DNA from: OM182 bacterium MED-G28
GTDB taxonomy: Bacteria > Pseudomonadota > Gammaproteobacteria > Pseudomonadales > Pseudohongiellaceae
Assembly: GCA_002457215.1 (NCBI GenBank)
Contig: NTJZ01000004.1
Location: 124,001 to 188,000 of the forward strand
DNA: 64,000 bases
Reading direction: 5' to 3'
Positions 56,619 through 64,000 of the stretch are shown piece by piece. The notes under the pieces are model-generated. The model was not told the DNA's origin. It did not search any database and was given only the letters and a program-made list of their open reading frames with translations. Numbering within the stretch: position 1 is the stretch's first letter; every line of letters starts with the position of its first letter. Both the position numbers and the translations under genes were made by a program.

Positions 56619-57638
56619 ATGAGTGATGTCGACAACAAAGTAAAGATGATAGTTGAAGGCCTTTTGTTGGCGGCAGGAAGACCGCTGACGCTTGACAATA
56701 TAGCGCAGATTTTTTCTAAGAAAGAACGCCCAGACAAGAAAGAATTAAAAGCTGTAATGGCTGCCATTTCTGCAGAATGTAAAGATCGCGGCTTTGAATT
56801 AAAAGAAGTTGCCTCTGGTTTTCGATTTCAAGTAAAACAAGAATTAAGTGAGTGGATAGCAAAACTATGGGAAGAAAGGCCGCCTCGGTATACACGAGCG
56901 TTGCTTGAAACTCTCGCATTAATAGCATATCGGCAACCCATAACACGCGGCGATATTGAAGAAATTCGAGGGGTCAGTGTTAGTCCTAATATAATTAGAA
57001 CCTTAATTGATAGAGAGTGGATTAGGGTTGTGGGTCACCGTGACGTTCCTGGGCGACCGGCAATGTTTGCTACGACCAACCAATTCTTAGATTATTTTAA
57101 TGTGAAGAGCTTGCAAGAATTGCCTCCTTTATCAGAAATTAAGGATCTTGCAGGGACGGAGCCAGAATTTGATTTGACCGAAGAGTTGGCGAATAGCCGT
57201 ATTCTTGATATGCCTGATGAAAGTGACGACGACGATGATGAGAGCCGAGTATTAACTGCTGCGGAAGAAGCTCAGCTTTTGGCGGAAGAAGAGGCAGTTG
57301 AGTTATCGAAAAAACCTTTAGATGAAATATTACGTATGGGAGTGCCTGAAGAACTTCTCGAAAAGGATAGAGTGGAACGGGAAGCATTGGATAAACAAAA
57401 TGCTGAGGAAGAAGGAATTGATGATGAGGAATCCGATGAAATTGATCGTGATATAGGGCTGTCAGACGACGATATAGCCGCAAACGAAGAGTTTGAGCGC
57501 AACCTATCCGAAAAACCAGCTGCCTTTGATTACGAAGTAACGGAAGATAAGAAAGCTTTTGATACGACACCTGACGTTTCGGTAGACGGAGATTCCAATG
57601 ATGGTGCCGATGAAGTTGTCAGGGATTCAAATCTCTAA
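56619..57638 (+). CDS. scpB: Segregation and condensation protein B
   Basis: Dimeric winged-helix partner of ScpA. The two winged-helix domains lie in the first 180 residues (IVEGLLLAAGRPLTLDNIAQ, TLALIAYRQPITRGDIEEIR, RTLIDREWIRVVGHRDVPGR), followed by a long acidic tail of about 150 residues (DESDDDDDESR, DDEESDEIDRDIG) lacking recognisable domain structure. 339 aa; most ScpB proteins are shorter. Confidence 0.92.
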   Translation: MSDVDNKVKMIVEGLLLAAGRPLTLDNIAQIFSKKERPDKKELKAVMAAISAECKDRGFELKEVASGFRFQVKQELSEWIAKLWEERPPRYTRALLETLALIAYRQPITRGDIEEIRGVSVSPNIIRTLIDREWIRVVGHRDVPGRPAMFATTNQFLDYFNVKSLQELPPLSEIKDLAGTEPEFDLTEELANSRILDMPDESDDDDDESRVLTAAEEAQLLAEEEAVELSKKPLDEILRMGVPEELLEKDRVEREALDKQNAEEEGIDDEESDEIDRDIGLSDDDIAANEEFERNLSEKPAAFDYEVTEDKKAFDTTPDVSVDGDSNDGADEVVRDSNL

Positions 57639-57859
57639 TCCAATGTGATCTGATTGGGCAAAAGTAACAATAATGTCCCTAAGAGGGTGCAGCCTAGGGG
57701 TGAAAATTAATGCAAATAGAAAAAAATAAAAACTTCAATAATAAAATTAGTGGGATGATGTTGGGCACTAGCGATAAAATATAACAAGAACATTAGCGCT
57801 AAATTCATCCGGCTACAGTGCTAATAGCTTGATTGCCTAATCCATAAAACAAATAGATT

Positions 57860-58591
57860 ATGTCAGAGAAATTACAAAAAGTGCTTGCTAGAGCTGGATT
57901 CGGTTCGCGTCGCGAAATTGAATCTTGGATTGAACAAGGCCGGATTAAAGTTAATGGAAAAGTTGCTCTACTTGGAGAGCGAGTTATAGATACCGATAAA
58001 GTAATTGTCGATGGGAAGAAACTCGCACCTCAGAGAAGTATCCGTTTAGATAAAAGAGTTTTGTTATACAACAAACCTGAGGATGAAATCTGTACCCGAA
58101 AAGATCCGGAAGGCAGGCCAACGGTATTTGATAAACTACCCCCTCTTAAACATGGCAGGTGGGTCTCAATTGGCAGGCTTGATATCAATACAAGCGGTCT
58201 ATTACTCTTTACCACTGACGGTGAGCTGGCTAATAAACTTTCTCATCCAAGTTCAATGGTTGAGCGTGAATACGCTGTAAGAGTTATGGGTGAAGTAAGC
58301 CCTGAAATGGTTCAGAGTATGTACGATGGAGTTATCATCGATGACCATTTATGCCGGTTTACGGATATACAGTATTATGCTGGCGAAGGGATTAACCAGT
58401 GGTACCATGTTGTACTAATGGAAGGAAGAAACCGTGAAGTGCGGAAAATATGGGAGTCTCAAGGCTTAAAAGTAAGTCGTCTTAAACGTGTTCGTTTTGG
58501 GCCGATATTTATACCTAGTACCGTGCGAAAAGGCCAGTTTGAAGAACTTTCAAAAAATGAGATAGATAAACTACGAAAAACTATCAGCTAA
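57860..58591 (+). CDS. rluB: 23S rRNA pseudouridine synthase RluB
   Basis: Makes pseudouridine at position 2605 of 23S rRNA in E. coli. An N-terminal S4 RNA-binding domain (EKLQKVLARAGFGSRREIES) precedes the RsuA-type catalytic domain with Asp108 in SIGRLDINTSGLLLFTTDGE. RNREVRKIWESQGLKVSRLK is conserved too. 243 aa, without the long tail seen in some pseudomonads. RluB is preferred over RluE/F from neighbours scpA-scpB. Confidence 0.92.
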   Translation: MSEKLQKVLARAGFGSRREIESWIEQGRIKVNGKVALLGERVIDTDKVIVDGKKLAPQRSIRLDKRVLLYNKPEDEICTRKDPEGRPTVFDKLPPLKHGRWVSIGRLDINTSGLLLFTTDGELANKLSHPSSMVEREYAVRVMGEVSPEMVQSMYDGVIIDDHLCRFTDIQYYAGEGINQWYHVVLMEGRNREVRKIWESQGLKVSRLKRVRFGPIFIPSTVRKGQFEELSKNEIDKLRKTIS

Positions 58592-58734
58592 GATGACTAA
58601 GTTGTCGCCTTGCATACGTAGCCCTTAATTCACTCAATATTGGGCCTAATAAAATTAGTTCTCATTAAATTAGGTTCTTTTAAGAATCGATATAACTTGC
58701 TATGGGTTCGGCAGCTGGAATATTCTAAATGTCT

Positions 58735-59505
58735 TTACTTAGGCAAATAATTCGCCGGCTCAAACTCTCGAACATCTATAGCTTTGCCGTGTATGGGTTT
58801 GGATTCTTCGCTCAGTAGATAAAGATAGACAGGCATCAGTTCTTTAGGAAGTGGCTGAGTCTTTGGGTCTTCTGCAGGGAAAGCGGATTTCCGCATTGAA
58901 GTTCGCGTCCCTCCGGGATTTAAACTGTTAACTCGAATTGTGCTAGTTTTTTCAAGTTCTTCCGCCAGTGTTTGCATTAAGCCCTCAATTGCAAATTTCG
59001 ATACTGCATAAGCCCCCCAATGAGCTCGTCCTTCTCGGCCTACACTTGAAGACGTAAAAATTATTCGTGCATCTGGTGATTGTTTTAAGTTTGGCAACAA
59101 GGCCTTGGATAACGAAAATGCTGAGTTCACATTGACTTGGATAGTTTCATGCCAGAGATCTGAAGGGTAAAATTCAATAGGACTGCGAGCGCCTAGAATA
59201 CCAGCATTTAAAATTAAGCCATCTAGTTTTTGGAATTGTTCTGCTAAAGAATTGCTAAGATTTTGGTAGTCTCCCTCTGTGGCAATATTAAAATCTACTG
59301 GCTGGATAATTGCTTTGCCAGGGCTTAGTATTTCAATTTTGTCATAGATGGCTTCTAGCTTTTTTTGATTTTTGCCAAGCAAAACAACATTGGCGCCGTA
59401 ACTCGCAAAGGTTTCCGCACAACATTTACCGATTCCATCACTTGCTCCTGTAACAAGAATAGTTTTTCCGCTCAGAAAATTTTCAACCGTTTCGTACTGG
59501 AACAT
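58735..59505 (-). CDS. yciK: YciK-type short-chain dehydrogenase
   Basis: NAD(P)-dependent short-chain dehydrogenase of unknown substrate. TGASDGIGKCC is the cofactor loop; LILNAGILGARSP, FTSSSVGREGRAHW and YAVSKFAIEGL supply the Asn-Ser-Tyr-Lys active site. 256 aa. Last gene of the minus-strand operon, four bases after mupP. The assignment to YciK follows synteny with ubiG and mupP. Confidence 0.9.
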   Translation of the reverse strand: MFQYETVENFLSGKTILVTGASDGIGKCCAETFASYGANVVLLGKNQKKLEAIYDKIEILSPGKAIIQPVDFNIATEGDYQNLSNSLAEQFQKLDGLILNAGILGARSPIEFYPSDLWHETIQVNVNSAFSLSKALLPNLKQSPDARIIFTSSSVGREGRAHWGAYAVSKFAIEGLMQTLAEELEKTSTIRVNSLNPGGTRTSMRKSAFPAEDPKTQPLPKELMPVYLYLLSEESKPIHGKAIDVREFEPANYLPK

Positions 59506-59509
59506 AATT

Positions 59510-60193
59510 TTAAGTAAACTTTAAACTGTTGAGCAGAGGTTCAATTTGTTCTGGTTTTTGAACGATGAAGTCAGCGTACCATTCTTCGATCTTGCTACCT
59601 TCATTTAAATAACCATAAGCAGCAGCGACAGCAATGACATCAGCGTTTTTCGCTGCCTGTATGTCACGAAGATGATCTCCAATATAAATTGTTCTTTCCG
59701 TATTGCAGCCTAGCTTCTGGCAAGCTAGGAATATAGGCTCTGGATGTGGTTTTCTATTTTGCACATGATCGGGGCAGATTAGAGCACTACAACGTTGATT
59801 GAGGTTTAATTGCTCAAGCAATGCTGAGGCATAAAGGTTCGGTTTGTTAGTAACTATACCCCATGGGATGGAGGCTGATTCTAATTGTATTAGTAGAGTG
59901 TCAATACTGGGATAGAGTGAAGATTCGGTAGCTTTAATTTTTTCAGCATAAAGGTCTAATAGTTGTTGATTCAATTGTTGAAAAGCATCTTCACTTTCGT
60001 TAATGCCAAAGGCAAGTTTAACTAAAGCCCGAGCACCGTCGGAAACATTTTTATAGATTAGTCGAGAATCAATAGGGGGCTCCCCATATTTTTCTAATAG
60101 TTGGTTCACAACTTGAATAAAATCGGGAGCGGTATCGATAAGTGTGCCGTCTAGGTCAAACAAAACACATTCTATAGAAGTTTCTAATGACAA
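59510..60193 (-). CDS. HAD phosphatase, MupP/Gph type
   Basis: Haloacid dehalogenase-family phosphatase. Motif I FDLDGTLIDTAPD (Asp13, Asp15) is at the N-terminus; VTNKPNLYA is motif II and YIGDHLRDIQAAKNAD motif IV. 227 aa. Phosphoglycolate phosphatase (Gph) and MupP (N-acetylmuramate-6-phosphate phosphatase, cell-wall recycling in Pseudomonas) look alike; the ubiG-yciK context favours MupP. Confidence 0.85.
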   Translation of the reverse strand: MSLETSIECVLFDLDGTLIDTAPDFIQVVNQLLEKYGEPPIDSRLIYKNVSDGARALVKLAFGINESEDAFQQLNQQLLDLYAEKIKATESSLYPSIDTLLIQLESASIPWGIVTNKPNLYASALLEQLNLNQRCSALICPDHVQNRKPHPEPIFLACQKLGCNTERTIYIGDHLRDIQAAKNADVIAVAAAYGYLNEGSKIEEWYADFIVQKPEQIEPLLNSLKFT

Positions 60194-60232
60194 GGAGATT
60201 CTCTGCAGGTTAGGGTTTTTGGATCTTTAGAA

Positions 60233-60937
60233 CTAGAAATTTGAAGCTTTTTGATAAAAAGCGATGTAATTAACATCGATATTTTTGCCTAGTGAATATT
60301 TCTTGATTATTGGATTATAGCTCATTCCTATCTGATCCTTTAAATTTAGCTGGGACTCTCTACACCAGGCAGCTAGTTCAGAAGGTCGGATAAACTTGGC
60401 AAAGTCATGTGTTCCTCTTGGCAAAAGGTTTAAAATATACTCGGCTCCGATTATTGCAAATAAATAGGACTTAGGATTTCGATTTATGGTTGAAAAGAAC
60501 ACCTGGCCACCAGGTTTTGCTAGTTTAAAACAAGCGTTAACGATTGAACTTGGATCTGGTACATGTTCAAGCATCTCCAAACATGTTATTACATCATATT
60601 GCTCAGGTTCTTGTATGGCCAAACTTTCTGCGGATATATTACGGTAATCAATATCCAGTTTGCTTTCTAGTTGATGAAGTTTAGCTACGGACAATGACGC
60701 TTCTGCAAGATCTATTGCGGTAACATTAGCGCCATGAAATGCCATAGCTTCAGCAAGAATTCCGCCACCGCAACCGATATCTAGAACTTTTTTATTTGCA
60801 AGATTAATTTGCTGGCTAATATAGTTCATCCTCAACGGATTAATTTCGTGAAGGGGTTTAAACTCGCTATTAGGATCCCACCACCGCGAAGCTAGTTCTT
60901 CGAATTTCCGAATTTCAATGTCGTCCACATTCTTCAT
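60233..60937 (-). CDS. ubiG: Ubiquinone O-methyltransferase
   Basis: SAM-dependent enzyme performing both O-methylations in ubiquinone synthesis. SAM motif LDIGCGGGILAEAMA is at residues 52-66; EELASRWWDPNSEFKPLHEI and LPRGTHDFAKFIRPSEL are family blocks. 234 aa. It follows the deaminase gene by seven bases. Confidence 0.95.
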   Translation of the reverse strand: MKNVDDIEIRKFEELASRWWDPNSEFKPLHEINPLRMNYISQQINLANKKVLDIGCGGGILAEAMAFHGANVTAIDLAEASLSVAKLHQLESKLDIDYRNISAESLAIQEPEQYDVITCLEMLEHVPDPSSIVNACFKLAKPGGQVFFSTINRNPKSYLFAIIGAEYILNLLPRGTHDFAKFIRPSELAAWCRESQLNLKDQIGMSYNPIIKKYSLGKNIDVNYIAFYQKASNF

Positions 60938-60944
60938 AATATTT

Positions 60945-62258
60945 CTAGTTCTCAGCTACTTTTTGTCCCCAATCTAGGGCGCTACGTTTGATTTTAGTCT
61001 CATCTAGAGTGACAAGCTTGCCTTCTGTCAATAATGATTGACCTGCGCACCACACATGACTCACTTGAGAAGCATTTACTGCATAGACTAAAGTGGATAC
61101 TGGATTGTTTACGGGTATAGAGTTGAGGCTATCAAGGGCAATGGCAGTAATATCAGCCCTTTTGCCTATCTCCAGGCTCCCAATAATATTGTCTAATCCA
61201 AGGGCTTTCGCTCCGTTTATTGTCGCCATTTCTAGAGCTTGATGAGCGGGTATATTGCTGGCGTTTTCGCTTGCAGCTTTTGCTAGCAATGCAGCAGAAC
61301 GAAGTTCCGAGAACATATCAAGGTCATTGTTACTGGCTCCACCGTCTGTTCCTAATCCTACGTTTACCGATTGCTCTATAAGTGCGGGAATGGGACAAAA
61401 TCCGCTTGCTAGCTTCATATTTGATTCAGGGCAGTGTATGACGTTCGCTCCATGATGGCTTAATATCTTAATTTCTTCAGCTAATAATTGCGTAGCATGA
61501 ACGCAATTTAGCCGCGGAGAAATTAAGCCAAGATCCTTTAATCTTCCTAGTGGCCTACGTCCTTCTGTTTTCAAAGCTTCTTCTACTTCTTCGAATGTCT
61601 CATGTACATGCATGTGGATTGGTACATCAAGTTCTTCGGCGAGAGTTGCTACTTTGCACAAAGGCTTATCGGATACCGTATAAGGCGAATGAGGACCGAA
61701 GGCTGTAGTCACTAATTCGTTGTCTCGATAATGGTCATGAAGTTGAGTTGCCTTGAGAATATATTCATCTGCATCTTGAGCCCAGCATGTTGGAAAATCG
61801 AGTACTGGACTGGCCAGTTGGACCCTTATTCGGGCATTTAATGCCGCCTTTGCGACTTCGTCTGGGAAAAAATACATGTCAGCAAAGCACGTCGTGCCAG
61901 ATGTAATCATTTCTGCAATGGCAAGAGACGCACCTTCATAAACAAATGCTCTCTCTACTAGCCGCTCTTCTAATGGCCAAATTTTTTCTTCTAGCCATTC
62001 TTTTAAAGGTATATCGTCAGCTACGCCACGAAGTAGCGCCATGGGAGAATGACCATGAGCATTGACTAGGCCAGGGATGACTGCATGATCCGGTAATTTT
62101 ATGACTTGTTTTGCTTGAAAAAGACTCTCGCTGTCGTGAATGCTGCAAAGGTCATGGATTTTTTTATTTTTAATGATGATGGCTTGATCTTCTAGTACCT
62201 GTCCCCTAGGCACTATAGGTATAAACCATTTCGCCTGTATGATTAGATCCACCTGCAT
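60945..62258 (-). CDS. Methylthioadenosine/S-adenosylhomocysteine deaminase-type amidohydrolase
   Basis: Metal-dependent amidohydrolase (TRZ/ATZ family). Metal ligands lie in GLVNAHGHSPMA, MHVHETFEEVE and GTDGGASNND. 437 aa. In Pseudomonas aeruginosa the equivalent gene beside ubiG encodes a methylthioadenosine deaminase, so the same role is likely. First gene of the minus-strand operon, divergent from gyrA. The mtnA gene found near gyrA in Pseudomonas is not here. Confidence 0.88.
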   Translation of the reverse strand: MQVDLIIQAKWFIPIVPRGQVLEDQAIIIKNKKIHDLCSIHDSESLFQAKQVIKLPDHAVIPGLVNAHGHSPMALLRGVADDIPLKEWLEEKIWPLEERLVERAFVYEGASLAIAEMITSGTTCFADMYFFPDEVAKAALNARIRVQLASPVLDFPTCWAQDADEYILKATQLHDHYRDNELVTTAFGPHSPYTVSDKPLCKVATLAEELDVPIHMHVHETFEEVEEALKTEGRRPLGRLKDLGLISPRLNCVHATQLLAEEIKILSHHGANVIHCPESNMKLASGFCPIPALIEQSVNVGLGTDGGASNNDLDMFSELRSAALLAKAASENASNIPAHQALEMATINGAKALGLDNIIGSLEIGKRADITAIALDSLNSIPVNNPVSTLVYAVNASQVSHVWCAGQSLLTEGKLVTLDETKIKRSALDWGQKVAEN

Positions 62259-62482
62259 ACTATATTACTAACCTTCTACCGAATAATCGCAGTCAAATAA
62301 AGTCAACATTTAATCTAAAGCACCATAAGACTTGGGCCTAAAATAGTTACATTATTATACCCATAAATTCTCAAAATAGCCCGACAGATTATTAATGGCT
62401 AAAAACATTTTAAAGTACTGAAATATAGGGAATTAATTAGAGTGATTATTTTCATTAGCAGTGTCTTTTTAAGACAGAAATA

Positions 62483-62491
62483 TGCTATCAT
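62483..62491 (+). promoter_or_regulatory. Candidate gyrA extended -10 element
   Basis: TGCTATCAT is an extended -10 (TGn-TATCAT). The -35 is poor. It overlaps a nearby inverted repeat TGTCTT/AAGACA at 62462-62476. A transcript from here would have a leader of about 160 bases. Confidence 0.4.
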
Positions 62492-62510
62492 TTGGCCTCG
62501 GTTGTAAGGT

Positions 62511-62543
62511 CTAATTCTTCAGAAAAATATGTGTAAGAATTAG
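62511..62543 (+). repeat. 9-base inverted repeat in the gyrA leader
   Basis: CTAATTCTT (62511-62519) and AAGAATTAG (62535-62543) pair perfectly around a 15-base loop, in the predicted gyrA 5' leader. No T run follows, so it is not a terminator. Confidence 0.5.
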
Positions 62544-62659
62544 CGAAATTGGCCGTTAAGATTATTAATAAGTAACAAGATTTAATTGCGATCAACATAA
62601 TAATTAGGCCCTTAATCAGCTCCGTTTTGCCCACCGTTCTTTTAGGAAATTGCTAGTTT

Positions 62660-64000
62660 ATGTCTGAATTTGCGAAGCAGGTTTTGCCTGTTGCCTTAGA
62701 AAGTGAAATGCGCGAGTCCTATCTTGCTTATGCCATGAGTGTGATTGTAGGTCGTGCACTGCCAGACGTCAGGGACGGGCTGAAGCCTGTGCATCGTCGC
62801 TCGCTCTTTGCCATGAATGTGTTGTCTAACGACTTTAACAAACCTTATAAAAAGTCTGCTCGTGTGGTTGGCGATGTTATTGGCAAATATCACCCACATG
62901 GTGATTCAGCAGTGTACGATACGCTCGTACGTATGGCGCAAAGCTTTTCATTGCGCTATCCCCTCGTAGACGGTCAAGGAAATTTCGGTTCGATTGATGG
63001 CGACGCTGCTGCTGCTATGCGTTACACAGAAATACGCATGGCGAAGATTTCCCATGATTTGCTAGCAGATCTCGATAAAGAAACTGTGGATTTTTCGCCT
63101 AATTATGATGGCACTGAGCACATCCCAGATGTTTTGCCCACACAGATACCGAATCTATTGGTGAATGGTTCTTCTGGAATTGCGGTTGGTATGGCAACAA
63201 ATATTCCGCCGCATAATTTAACTGAAGTCGTAAGTGGGGCGATAGCCTTACTTGATAATCCAGACTTAGAGATCGACACATTGATGGAGCATATAACGGG
63301 TCCTGATTTTCCGACTGCCGGTATTATTAACGGGAAGGCAGGGATTATTCAGGCCTATCGGACCGGCCGCGGTCGCATTTATGTCCGAGCTCGTGCAGAA
63401 GTTATAAGTGATGAGAAGACTAACAAAGACACTATCATTGTTACTGAGATTCCTTTCCAGCTAAATAAATCAAAACTCATAGAAAGGATTGCTGAGTTAG
63501 TTAAAGAAAAGAAGCTTGAAGGAATTTCTGAGCTGCGTGACGAATCTGATAAAGACGGACTTCGCATAGTGATAGAATTGCGTAGAGGTGAGATGGGCGA
63601 TGTAGTTTTAAATAATCTATATGCTCAAACGCAAATGCAATCGGTGTTTGGAATTAATATGGTGGCCTTGGTTGATGGGCAACCGCGACTTCTGAATTTA
63701 AAAGAAGTTCTAGATGCGTTTATCCGCCACCGTCGTGAAGTCGTTTCGCGCAGAACTTCGTACCTTTTGAGGAAGGCTAAGGAAAGAGGGCATATTTTAG
63801 AAGGCTTGGCTGTAGCTCTGGCAAATATTGATGCGGTTATTGAGCTTATTAAAAGTTCACCGTCATCAGCGGAAGCTAAAGAAAAACTACTTTCCCGTTC
63901 TTGGCAGTCCGACAGTGTTCTCAAGATGCTTGGGGAGGTTGGTTCTGATGCTTGCCGACCAGAGGGACTCGAAACTCGTTTTGGACTGAAAGACTCAACA
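62660..64000 (+). CDS. gyrA: DNA gyrase subunit A, 3'-truncated
   Basis: Breakage-and-rejoining subunit of DNA gyrase. The ATG at 62660 opens [20 protein letters not shown]; 447 codons are present before the window ends, so the C-terminal DNA-wrapping domain is missing. The active-site tyrosine is Tyr122 (MRYTEIR). The quinolone-resistance region keeps Ser83 and Asp87 ([12 protein letters not shown]), the usual susceptible state. Numbering equals E. coli. The frame has no stop in the window. Confidence 0.96.
   Translation, partial: MSEFAKQVLPVALESEMRESYLAYAMSVIVGRALPDVRDGLKPVHRRSLFAMNVLSNDFNKPYKKSARVVGDVIGKYHPHGDSAVYDTLVRMAQSFSLRYPLVDGQGNFGSIDGDAAAAMRYTEIRMAKISHDLLADLDKETVDFSPNYDGTEHIPDVLPTQIPNLLVNGSSGIAVGMATNIPPHNLTEVVSGAIALLDNPDLEIDTLMEHITGPDFPTAGIINGKAGIIQAYRTGRGRIYVRARAEVISDEKTNKDTIIVTEIPFQLNKSKLIERIAELVKEKKLEGISELRDESDKDGLRIVIELRRGEMGDVVLNNLYAQTQMQSVFGINMVALVDGQPRLLNLKEVLDAFIRHRREVVSRRTSYLLRKAKERGHILEGLAVALANIDAVIELIKSSPSSAEAKEKLLSRSWQSDSVLKMLGEVGSDACRPEGLETRFGLKDST

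Larger units (their letters stand above)
62259..62659. other. Intergenic region between the deaminase operon and gyrA
   Basis: 401 bases between divergent genes, AT-rich. It holds the likely gyrA promoter and a leader hairpin, both listed separately. No gene was recognised. Confidence 0.55.

Noticed and set aside
1-64000. CRISPR arrays, insertion sequences, prophage, rRNA and tRNA genes.
   Set aside because: None could be seen on reading both strands; gene content is core-type throughout.

Overview
The window reads as core chromosome of a gammaproteobacterium, free-living and aerobic by its gene content, with moderately low GC (low to mid 40s percent, judged by eye). Several gene runs match, from memory, the Pseudomonas / oligotrophic marine gammaproteobacterial order: argF-grxD-rnt-pyrC-argG, nth, metG-dcd, fliA next to ccmABCDEFGHI, scpA-scpB-rluB, and a deaminase-ubiG-mupP-yciK operon divergent from gyrA. 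No mobile element, CRISPR array, rRNA or tRNA gene was seen. Non-ATG starts (TTG, GTG) are common, and several starts were corrected from ribosome binding sites or family lengths (sbcB, hyuB, rubredoxin, yciI, yciO). The genus cannot be named from this sequence alone.

Layout. 1-9 kb: an Ogt-type alkyltransferase cut by the left edge, an XdhC-family maturation factor, two secreted proteins of unknown function, an amidase, aspartate carbamoyltransferase (pyrB), exonuclease I (sbcB) and an amidohydrolase. 9-19.5 kb: an MsbA-like lipid exporter, a PlsC-like acyltransferase, a very long DUF349 protein, a DinG helicase, a secreted cyclophilin, a DUF5062-like protein and a MobA-like nucleotidyltransferase. 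19.5-25 kb: class I ribonucleotide reductase nrdA-nrdB with a small follower gene and a strong terminator; its upstream region carries two NrdR-type boxes 457 bp apart. 25-32 kb: arginine and pyrimidine genes (argF, pyrC, argG) mixed with hyuB, grxD, rnt and nth. 32-38 kb: a periplasmic Deg-type protease, metG, rubredoxin, dcd. 38-47 kb: a FliA-type sigma factor with no flagellar gene nearby, then a complete System I cytochrome c maturation operon. 47-53.5 kb: a LysE exporter, moaA-moaB, a HemD-like protein, exonuclease III, a second secreted cyclophilin, yciI and yciB. 53.5-64 kb: yciO, trpS, scpA-scpB, rluB, then yciK-mupP-ubiG-deaminase on the minus strand, and gyrA running off the right edge.

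How the genes work together. pyrB, pyrC, argF and argG share carbamoyl phosphate and aspartate chemistry. nrdAB and dcd supply deoxynucleotides. dinG, sbcB, nth, xth and ogt handle DNA repair and processing. ccmA-I is a full cytochrome c haem-attachment machine and implies c-type cytochrome respiration. moaA and moaB, with the distant XdhC and MobA-like proteins, point to a molybdenum hydroxylase encoded elsewhere. scpAB and gyrA serve chromosome organisation.

No obviously new multi-gene system was found. The most interesting signals are small: the widely spaced NrdR boxes; a relic gene end with its own terminator trapped between argF and hyuB; an orphan fliA; interleaved inverted repeats with pseudoknot topology after metG; and a candidate 41-codon membrane peptide with structured flanks next to moaB.
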